60,236 bases of DNA from a virus: the IMG/VR virus record IMGVR_UViG_3300032224_001080, positions 1-60,236 of that record. One strand, 5' to 3'. Within the stretch, counting starts at the first letter, position 1, and each line of letters starts with the position of its first letter. Below the pieces are notes generated by a model. The model saw only the letters and a list, made by a program, of their open reading frames with translations. It was not told where the DNA came from and did not search any database. Shown piece after piece: positions 23,684 through 30,886 of the stretch. Made by a program: the position numbers and the translations under genes.

Positions 23684-25480
23684 ATGAATAGACAGAATAT
23701 TTTAAACTTTTATGGATCTAAATTGGATTTGAAACTAGATTCATCGGAGCTTTATGACTATCAGTTAACCACAAATGAGGTTGATTATGATACAGATGTG
23801 TTAGATTTATCTATCCCAATCACATATAGTGCTCTTACAATTGATTCAAGTTGTTTAATAACAAACTTAAATGATCAAAAACCATGGATTGTTCCGATTG
23901 ATAGTCATTACACAGGAGATACTTGCGATTTTACGGTTAGAAGAAGAACTGAAAAGGGTTGGACATTAGATTTTGTATTTAATAGAGAAGGAAATAATTG
24001 GTCAGAAGGAAAGGTGTTTTATTATTTAGGAACAGATGATAATAGTGGTTTATTAAATTATTTAGATAATAATTTATCATTTCAATTTACTAACGATGGT
24101 AAAATTAAATGGGTTGCACATCGTTATTCAGGATATTGTGATAACAGCTCAAGTTATATTGGTACACATTATATGTCAGACGATGAAACTTCACCATTAT
24201 GTGTAATTGACAATAATAAAGATTTTAATTTAACAATTGTTTTTAATAGAAATAAAGAATATGATGGTTGTGATTTAGAAAATGAAGGTGGGTTTAACGA
24301 TTTAATACAAGGACCACATGCTGTTGAATTTATAAAACCTTTAACTGGTGTTACAGGTATGACATCAACACAAATCGTTACAGGTTACACAATTACAAAT
24401 ACTATTCAAGATTGGGTTACAGGTGGAACAATTACAACTCAATACATTGAAGAATTAAATAAGAAATGGTCAGACGAAAGAGATAAAAGATTAGGTGATT
24501 TAAAAATTTATTTAAATGGTAATTTGATTTATACTAAACATAATTGGGAAGAAGTTATTCCATCTTATAGAAATAATCAAACAATTATTCAATCATGGGG
24601 AGGAGGACAAGATTATTCGTGGTTTGGTAGTTATTCAACTTGTGGGTTTAATATGAAATCAATCAAATATTACGAAGAACCATTAGATTTCGTTCATGTT
24701 AAACATAATTTTAGAACATTAACAGGGTATACTTTTGAAATATGTAATGCACCTTGTGTGGATGATGTATACAAATACGTACCACCAACTGCAACACCAA
24801 CACCTGTACCAACTAGTACACCAACTCCGACACCGACACCGACATCGGTACCACCTACACCTACACCGACCCCAACACCCACATCAACACCTACAAACAC
24901 TCCAACTCCTACGCCATCACCAACTTATTTAATAGAACCAACTGGATTTACTTTTGATTTTGATTATATGGTAGTAGATTATTATTTTACTAATGGAAAT
25001 GATATGGATACCCAAACATATATTTCAAGACCATCAATTATGAGTTTTAGTGATGTTTATAATGAAGGATATGTGGGTACTTGTGGCCAATCAGATAGTC
25101 GTGTTTATTTTCCGAATAGTGTAAACCCTATTATATCTTATGGTGGAGATAATCATGATACTTCAGGTGTTGAATCTATATTATTTGATTTGACACAATT
25201 TAAATTACAATATACAGGAAATACAATTGAACTAACATTTACTGCAATATGGTTCTTTACTGGTAGTCCAGATCCAGTAAGTTTAAGAGCAACTTTTTAT
25301 AAAGGAGGATTTATGTATCAAGATGGTTATACATTTAGAAACGATAACCCGACTAATTCTAAGTTAGTAATGTCAGAAGGAAAAGTAATTACATCTGAAA
25401 ATATAAAAACTTGTGTTCCATTTGAAGAAGTTGGTAAATTTCGATATAATTTAATAAGTACATATGGACAATTCGTATAA
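23684..25480 (+). CDS. Adhesin / tail-fibre-like protein with Pro-Thr linker
   Basis: The product has 598 residues from the ATG at 23684. An ATG at 23663 would add seven residues, but the late octamer lies between the two, so the downstream start is preferred. Residues about 60-370 resemble a concanavalin/laminin-G jelly roll (WTLDFVFNREGNNWSEG; IKWVAHRYSG; DLKIYLNGNLIYTKHNWEE). A Pro-Thr-rich linker (TPTPTPTS type) covers about 368-415, followed by a second beta-rich domain. No signal peptide is present, as expected for a virion protein. It is the first gene of the fibre block and may bind host surface glycans; that role is inferred from fold. Confidence 0.7.
   Translation: MNRQNILNFYGSKLDLKLDSSELYDYQLTTNEVDYDTDVLDLSIPITYSALTIDSSCLITNLNDQKPWIVPIDSHYTGDTCDFTVRRRTEKGWTLDFVFNREGNNWSEGKVFYYLGTDDNSGLLNYLDNNLSFQFTNDGKIKWVAHRYSGYCDNSSSYIGTHYMSDDETSPLCVIDNNKDFNLTIVFNRNKEYDGCDLENEGGFNDLIQGPHAVEFIKPLTGVTGMTSTQIVTGYTITNTIQDWVTGGTITTQYIEELNKKWSDERDKRLGDLKIYLNGNLIYTKHNWEEVIPSYRNNQTIIQSWGGGQDYSWFGSYSTCGFNMKSIKYYEEPLDFVHVKHNFRTLTGYTFEICNAPCVDDVYKYVPPTATPTPVPTSTPTPTPTPTSVPPTPTPTPTPTSTPTNTPTPTPSPTYLIEPTGFTFDFDYMVVDYYFTNGNDMDTQTYISRPSIMSFSDVYNEGYVGTCGQSDSRVYFPNSVNPIISYGGDNHDTSGVESILFDLTQFKLQYTGNTIELTFTAIWFFTGSPDPVSLRATFYKGGFMYQDGYTFRNDNPTNSKLVMSEGKVITSENIKTCVPFEEVGKFRYNLISTYGQFV
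24787..24924 (+). repeat. Pro-Thr coding repeat (linker)
   Basis: Short CCNACN-type repeats encode T-P-T-P with Ser/Val interruptions, in the first fibre-block gene. Confidence 0.85.
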
Positions 25481-25488
25481 AACGAAAT

Positions 25489-25496
25489 ATTTAATG
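25489..25496 (+). promoter_or_regulatory. Late-octamer variant TATTTAAT
   Basis: An imperfect octamer ends 1 nt before the ATG at 25498. Confidence 0.3.
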
Positions 25497-25497
25497 T

Positions 25498-25725
25498 ATG
25501 TCTTGGCAGATAACAGGTAAATTTATTTTAGTCCCAAAAAACCAAACATTCCCGCCAACGGGAACACCTACGCCGACGCCATCAATCACCGATACACCTA
25601 CACCAACGCCAACAAATACCCCAACACCCTCACCGACTCCAACAAATGCACCATCTTATGATGTGTTATTATTGGAAGATGGATTTAACTTATTACAAGA
25701 AGATAACACTAAAATCATATTATAA
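25498..25725 (+). CDS. Small Pro-Thr-rich protein
   Basis: The 75-residue protein has a short N-terminal strand (WQITGKFILVP), a Pro-Thr linker (about 19-51) and a C-terminal strand pair (YDVLLLEDGFNLLQEDNTKIIL). It looks like a minimal linker plus a C-terminal capping segment. It could be a fibre adaptor or the remnant of a larger adhesin gene. It shares 1 nt with the next start (TAATG). Confidence 0.6.
   Translation: MSWQITGKFILVPKNQTFPPTGTPTPTPSITDTPTPTPTNTPTPSPTPTNAPSYDVLLLEDGFNLLQEDNTKIIL
25558..25649 (+). repeat. Pro-Thr coding repeat
   Basis: Repeated ACACC(T/A)AC units encode T-P-T-P in the 75-residue gene. Confidence 0.8.
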
Positions 25726-27548
25726 TGGCAGATCAAAAAATATCCCAATTAACGGAGGTAACTAACCCAAATCCAAATGATGTAATTCCTATCGTAAATG
25801 GTGGGTCAACTAAAAAAATAACAGTTGCCAATTTAGCGGTTGCTGGTTCATCAGGAACTTCTGGTTCTAATGGTAGTTCAGGAACATCAGGTAATAATGG
25901 TTCTTCAGGAACATCAGGTTCTAATGGTACATCTGGCACAAGTGGAACATCAGGTTATGTGGATAATGATTGGTTATATTTTAGACCAACAACCACAACA
26001 ATACCACCAACAGGAAATAATTTTGTATTAACGGGTACAACAACATCTAATGGTTCAGTATCTTACAATCAATCTACGGGTATTATAACTTTAGCAGCAA
26101 ATAAGACATATAAACTTGATGCTAGTTTTGCATTGGCAAATAATGTAAATAATGGTGAATCACAATATCAATGGATAAATGTAACCGCAAGTAATACTTT
26201 AATAGGAAACGTAGGAGGTGTGTTAGTTGTTAATAGTACCGCTCCAGCAGCTTGGCAACCATTAGCGGAAGCGATTATTGTCACAACAGGAACAACACAA
26301 ATAGCATTAAGAAGTATTTTTAGTAACTCAACTGGTGGGTTTACCACAGGTCTGTGTTTTATGACTGTAACCCAAATAAATGGTTGGTCGGGTACTTCTG
26401 GAACATCAGGTAGCTCGGGAATAGGTGCAAATGGTAGCTCCGGAACTTCTGGAACAAGTGGTGTCGGAACATCTGGTACAAGTGGAACTAGTGGGGTAAA
26501 TGGTTCTTCAGGAACTAGTGGTGGAACGGGTAGTTCAGGTACATCAGGAATTAGCGGCACAAGTGGGACTTCAGGTAGTAGTGGCTCATCTGGTTCTAAT
26601 GGTAGTTCAGGAACGTCAGGTTCGTCTGGAACAAGTCCATCAGGAGTTGCAACAACAACGGTAAACCCTGATTATATTAACGCAGGTAGAATAACATCCG
26701 ACCAAACAGGTGCTGGAGTTAATAATGATATTATATTTAACTACGCAAATGTAAGTAGTGGTATAACACTTAATACATCAACCGGTGTATTCACATTGAC
26801 CGCAAATAAAACATATAATTTATTTGCAGAATTAAGTTTTGCAAATTTTAGTGATACGGCAAATGGTTATGTAATATATGATTGGGTAGATGCAACAACA
26901 AATACTAGATTAGCCACAACTGGTATAGGTGCAGGTGTAGGTGAGAATATCAATAGAAATACAAATGAATTTAATGCAACATCTACTACTTTAATTTATA
27001 CACCAAACACAAATCAAACAATAAAAGTTCGTATTGTGGAGGCGGTAGGAACAGTAACGGTTAGAGCCGGCATTGGAACAAAAGCAACGATTAAACAATT
27101 AAATCCAACCGTAACGGTAAATAATGGTACAAGCGGCACATCGGGTACTTCAGGTTCATCAGGAACAAGTCCCGCAAATGTTACATTAAAAACAACAGGG
27201 TCGTGGACATTACCAACTGGTACTACTACACAAAGTTTTACAGTTGAACAAGGACATAGTTATTCATTGTGGGTAAATGGTAATATTCCAAATGGTATTG
27301 TTATTTGGAATGCAACGGTAACATTATCAAACAACAACGTACCTGTAATTGGTGTACAATATGGTTGGTATTATGTTGCGGGAGGTGCTTTAGTTTTAAC
27401 ATCAATTCCAAGTCAGATAATTGGAACTGCGGGAAGTATTAGTACGGCATCTCCTGCGGTGTCAAATACAAACATATTTTCGTTTGGTATAACGAATAAT
27501 AGTGGGGCTTCACAAACAATTAATTACGGTTATATAAAACTATCGTAA
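25725..27548 (+). CDS. Fibre protein with collagen-like Gly-Thr/Ser-Ser repeats
   Basis: The 607-residue protein begins DQKISQLTEVTNPNPNDVIPIVNGG, an N-terminal motif often seen on phage fibre proteins. Three blocks of Gly-X-Y triplets (GTS, GSS, GSN) lie near residues 41-75, 222-305 and 467-482. They alternate with two beta-rich modules (about 80-218 and 310-462) that share ITLAANKTYKLDASF / FTLTANKTYNLFAEL. These look like C1q/TNF-type jelly rolls. A third module is at the C-terminus. Gly at every third position suggests a trimeric collagen-like stalk. It is likely a receptor-binding or head-decoration fibre. Confidence 0.75.
   Translation: MADQKISQLTEVTNPNPNDVIPIVNGGSTKKITVANLAVAGSSGTSGSNGSSGTSGNNGSSGTSGSNGTSGTSGTSGYVDNDWLYFRPTTTTIPPTGNNFVLTGTTTSNGSVSYNQSTGIITLAANKTYKLDASFALANNVNNGESQYQWINVTASNTLIGNVGGVLVVNSTAPAAWQPLAEAIIVTTGTTQIALRSIFSNSTGGFTTGLCFMTVTQINGWSGTSGTSGSSGIGANGSSGTSGTSGVGTSGTSGTSGVNGSSGTSGGTGSSGTSGISGTSGTSGSSGSSGSNGSSGTSGSSGTSPSGVATTTVNPDYINAGRITSDQTGAGVNNDIIFNYANVSSGITLNTSTGVFTLTANKTYNLFAELSFANFSDTANGYVIYDWVDATTNTRLATTGIGAGVGENINRNTNEFNATSTTLIYTPNTNQTIKVRIVEAVGTVTVRAGIGTKATIKQLNPTVTVNNGTSGTSGTSGSSGTSPANVTLKTTGSWTLPTGTTTQSFTVEQGHSYSLWVNGNIPNGIVIWNATVTLSNNNVPVIGVQYGWYYVAGGALVLTSIPSQIIGTAGSISTASPAVSNTNIFSFGITNNSGASQTINYGYIKLS
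25845..27168 (+). repeat. Three blocks of collagen-like Gly-X-Y coding repeat
   Basis: Blocks lie near 25845-25948, 26389-26637 and 27123-27168. Units encode G-T-S and G-S-S using varied synonymous codons, so selection acts on the protein rather than the DNA repeat. Confidence 0.8.
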
Positions 27549-27577
27549 TAAAAAATTAAATAGACAGAAAATAAAAG

Positions 27578-27585
27578 TATTTATA
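27578..27585 (+). promoter_or_regulatory. Late promoter octamer TATTTATA
   Basis: The octamer lies 7 nt before the ATG at 27593. Confidence 0.55.
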
Positions 27586-27592
27586 TAACATA

Positions 27593-30427
27593 ATGGCAAC
27601 AACAAGACCCTTCGCATACAACACAGGATCCACTATCAATGGAACAACACAAGTAGGAAACATCGCAATAGGTGTTTCAGATCAAGATTATTCACAAAAT
27701 CCAGGTGGGGTTAAATGGTGGATGGGGCCTGACGAAGAATTGGGTTATGTTATTGCACACGAGGTTCCGACAGGAGACCAACCAACACCAATTTCAGGTG
27801 TAACAGCATATCTTGGTTTTTATAGATCAACAAGTTTAACAGATCAATCTTTTTTAGATTTATTAAATTCAATACCAATTACAAATGGTTTATCATTATT
27901 TACAAATGTAACAGACGCATTAAGTTGGTTAACCAATAACGGACATTGGACTTCATATACAAGTTTCGGTAGTTCAGGATTCCAATGGATGACTGTTACC
28001 TCAGTTACCGATTCAACCGCATCGGGTATAGGTCAAAACAATATTACCGCAGCAATTACACAAAGCGGAGGTGGTATGGGGATAACTCAAGGAGTTTTCA
28101 ACCCAACTGCATTCCCTGAACAGTACGGTGTACCATTTACAGGTAATCAAATTTTAAATCAAAACTCAGGAACTTTTACAGCAACATTTAGTCAACCGGT
28201 TACTGATGCATTAGTTGCATTTTCTAGTATTGGAAATAATAGTTTATATGTACCAATTCAAGTATCTGCACCGTTTACACCAATTTTTGGAACTAGTGTA
28301 TCTTATCAAAATCCGGTAAATGGTACTCAATATACTGAACTTACAGGAAATGAAGGATATGCAATTATTCGTATAGATGGTACAGTAAGTAGTGTAACAT
28401 TTGTATATACCGCGTCAGAATACTATTGCAACGTTTGTTTTGGATTTGTAAATCAAAACAATCTACCAACACCGACCCCTACACCGACAGGTGCACCGAC
28501 TGCAACACCTACTCCAACACCTACTCCAACGCCAACAGGTGCACCAACTGATACACCTACTCCTACACCAACTGTAACCGCAACTAGTACTCCTACACCA
28601 ACACCTACACCAACTTATTACTACTATTATTTATTGAATTGTGATTTAGTTACTAATGCTTACGGTAGAAGTTTAGATCCACATATACATTTGTCCGGTT
28701 TTACATTTAATGTTGATACTAATATGTGTTACACAATTATTGGTCAGGACCCAAATCCATATTATGATTATGATTTAGATATTTCAACTTCAGTAACGGA
28801 TTGTACGGATGTATTATGTGGTATAGGTACACCAACTCCTACACCAACTCCTACGGCAACAAGTACGCCTACACCAACACCAACGGTAACAAGTACACCT
28901 ACACCAACTCCTACGGTAACAAGTACACCTACTCCTACAATTGATTTAAGTGGAGTAACAACTTATACAATTTCGGGATGTAGTAGTTCAAATGTTATTG
29001 TCGCTGATTTAGGGCCAGGAAATTTTTTCCCTGGTGATACGTTCTTCTTAGATTTTACAGGTTCAACCGCAAGCGAGTGTTATACCATTATTAATAAAAT
29101 TGATACAGTACCAGATGACGGAGGTAATCCTATATCATCTTATTCTAATTGTGCGGATTGTATTGATGGGACAACAACAACTTATACAATTTCAGGATGT
29201 ACTAACTTGAACGTATTAGTTGCCGATTTAGGACCAGGAGCATTTTTTGCTGGAGACGTATTCAACATAACATTTACAGGAGCAACTCCGAGTGGATGTT
29301 ATAAAATTATTAATAAAATAGTTGACACACCAACAGATACGGGTTCACCACTTACCTTCTACACAACTTGTCAATTATGTGAGGCAGCATTACCTACAGC
29401 AACACCTACACCTACACCAACGGCAACACCTGTATTACCAACACCTACACCAACATCTACAAGTACGCCTACACCAACAGCTACATCAACAAGTACACCT
29501 ACACCAACAGCAACAACAGCATCCGCACCAATGACAATCACAATAACTGAAGTCGGTTCTAATGTTGTTATGTCAGCATCGGGAACAATTAATCTTAGTG
29601 GTTTAACACTTGTAGATCCAAGTGCGGGACCTTTTGGTGGTGGTGGATTAGGGGTTAGTACCGCAACATTCTTAATGGGGACATTCCCTGTAAATGCCGC
29701 TCAATATAGTGGATTTACAACAACACCTTCTAATTACGGAACAGGAGGTGGAGGAGGAGGTGCAACATCAGGAAGTGGTGATATATTTGGTATTGTTTAC
29801 CAAGGTACTCCACCATATTCATTATTAGTTCCAACAGGATATACGTCAGGAACAAATATTACAAGTACACAAACATTTACAGGCACTACATTATCAACAT
29901 TAGGTTTAACTAATGGAACATATACATATACTTGGTCAGGTGGTTCAATTGATATAGTGGTTGGTACAGGATTAGGAGGACCAACTCCAACTCCAACTCC
30001 AACTGCAACAAGTAGTGGTGGAGGAATGGGTTCTTGGTATTTCTACTATACTGAAGGTCCATTAACGGTTGGTGCACCAACAGGAAACGGTAATGCTATA
30101 TTTAGAAATTTAACTGACGCGACACAAGTTTTTGAACCTAATTTTAGTAATGGAACTGGTGAACTATATTTCTGTACAAAAGATAGTAGTGGAACAAGTT
30201 TTAATACACAATTTAGTAATTTACAAACAAATGGTGGTACGTTAACAATAACACAAGGAAGTAATAGTGCAATTTTTACATCGCCAACAGGAAATAATTT
30301 TGTTTATAATCCAGGTGGAGGTGGTGCAAATGGTTTCTTAATGATACGTAGTTCTCAAAATATAACACAAACACAAACTTGTTCTAAATTCAATGGTATC
30401 GATCCAATATCATTATCGTTTAGTTAG
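27593..30427 (+). CDS. Large modular adhesin with Pro-Thr linkers and repeated Cys domains
   Basis: In this 944-residue protein, an N-terminal module (1-290) is followed by a Pro-Thr linker (about 292-340). A Cys domain of about 70 residues follows (LLNCDLVTNAY...MCYTIIG). After another linker come two related copies: TYTISGCSSSNVIVADLGPG...CYTIINKI and TYTISGCTNLNVLVADLGPG...CYKIINKI. Each ends with C-x-x-C. A third linker, a Gly-rich module and a final beta domain complete it. No signal peptide is seen. The Cys domains may form disulfides after release. Probable surface adhesin of the virion. Confidence 0.7.
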   Translation: MATTRPFAYNTGSTINGTTQVGNIAIGVSDQDYSQNPGGVKWWMGPDEELGYVIAHEVPTGDQPTPISGVTAYLGFYRSTSLTDQSFLDLLNSIPITNGLSLFTNVTDALSWLTNNGHWTSYTSFGSSGFQWMTVTSVTDSTASGIGQNNITAAITQSGGGMGITQGVFNPTAFPEQYGVPFTGNQILNQNSGTFTATFSQPVTDALVAFSSIGNNSLYVPIQVSAPFTPIFGTSVSYQNPVNGTQYTELTGNEGYAIIRIDGTVSSVTFVYTASEYYCNVCFGFVNQNNLPTPTPTPTGAPTATPTPTPTPTPTGAPTDTPTPTPTVTATSTPTPTPTPTYYYYYLLNCDLVTNAYGRSLDPHIHLSGFTFNVDTNMCYTIIGQDPNPYYDYDLDISTSVTDCTDVLCGIGTPTPTPTPTATSTPTPTPTVTSTPTPTPTVTSTPTPTIDLSGVTTYTISGCSSSNVIVADLGPGNFFPGDTFFLDFTGSTASECYTIINKIDTVPDDGGNPISSYSNCADCIDGTTTTYTISGCTNLNVLVADLGPGAFFAGDVFNITFTGATPSGCYKIINKIVDTPTDTGSPLTFYTTCQLCEAALPTATPTPTPTATPVLPTPTPTSTSTPTPTATSTSTPTPTATTASAPMTITITEVGSNVVMSASGTINLSGLTLVDPSAGPFGGGGLGVSTATFLMGTFPVNAAQYSGFTTTPSNYGTGGGGGGATSGSGDIFGIVYQGTPPYSLLVPTGYTSGTNITSTQTFTGTTLSTLGLTNGTYTYTWSGGSIDIVVGTGLGGPTPTPTPTATSSGGGMGSWYFYYTEGPLTVGAPTGNGNAIFRNLTDATQVFEPNFSNGTGELYFCTKDSSGTSFNTQFSNLQTNGGTLTITQGSNSAIFTSPTGNNFVYNPGGGGANGFLMIRSSQNITQTQTCSKFNGIDPISLSFS
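28468..28614 (+). repeat. Pro-Thr coding repeat
   Basis: The first of four linker tracts in the 944-residue gene; the others lie near 28829-28937, 29394-29528 and 29981-30003. Confidence 0.85.
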
Positions 30428-30435
30428 TATTTATA
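30428..30435 (+). promoter_or_regulatory. Late promoter octamer TATTTATA
   Basis: The octamer overlaps the end of the upstream reading frame (stop TAG at 30425-30427) and ends 4 nt before the ATG at 30440. Confidence 0.55.
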
Positions 30436-30439
30436 ACAT

Positions 30440-30796
30440 ATGGAATTTCACATAAGACAAGGGGCAACTGACCCAATACTAAAGATGAGAATGGTTGACG
30501 ACGGTAAAAACGATAAGTCATCATTTAATGATATGTTAGCAGGTGATACCACCATCACCTTTGAAATGTCAGATGTTACAACGGGAGAACCTATGGTTTT
30601 AGGATCTGAATGTCTTTTAACCAATAGAACAAAGAAGTATAACTATACAACTGACGAATACTATATCACACATAGATTTACAACCGAACATACATCACAA
30701 GTGGGAAGGTTTGAGGGTAAAGTAACAATTACGTTTGATAATGGTAATAAACTTATCCTACCCGTTAAAGAAAAATTATACGTCAATATTTTTTAA
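30440..30796 (+). CDS. Small virion protein, resembling the BppU-type N-terminal fold
   Basis: The 118-residue beta-rich protein reads MEFHIRQGATDPILKMRMVDDGK, TTITFEMSDVTTGEP, FEGKVTITFDNGNKLILPV. This order (RQG-x-T-x-P-x-L-x-x-x-x-x-D) resembles the N-terminal domain of BppU-like baseplate proteins and similar fibre-attachment modules. It is the last gene of the fibre block and could join fibres to the baseplate. The fold call is by eye. Confidence 0.55.
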   Translation: MEFHIRQGATDPILKMRMVDDGKNDKSSFNDMLAGDTTITFEMSDVTTGEPMVLGSECLLTNRTKKYNYTTDEYYITHRFTTEHTSQVGRFEGKVTITFDNGNKLILPVKEKLYVNIF

Positions 30797-30840
30797 TACC
30801 CCCCTTTTTTCTTATACTTATTAATGTAAACAAGGCAAAC

Positions 30841-30854
30841 TGTGGTTTTCCACA
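30841..30854 (+). promoter_or_regulatory. Leader hairpin before DNA polymerase
   Basis: TGTGG-TTTT-CCACA forms a perfect 5-bp stem with a UUUU loop, 32 nt before the polymerase ATG. T4 gp43 represses its own mRNA through a leader hairpin; this could be an equivalent, or chance. Confidence 0.3.
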
Positions 30855-30886
30855 AGCTAATACGTCACATTAAAAAAATATAAAAC

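Noticed and set aside
26168-26560. A Pro/Val-rich open frame antisense to the collagen-like gene
   Set aside because: It arises from the complement of Gly-Thr-Ser repeats; no supporting start signal or domain.
24787-30003. Repeated short units that might look like a CRISPR array
   Set aside because: The repeats are in frame, encode Pro-Thr, have no unique spacers of constant length, and continue into folded protein modules.
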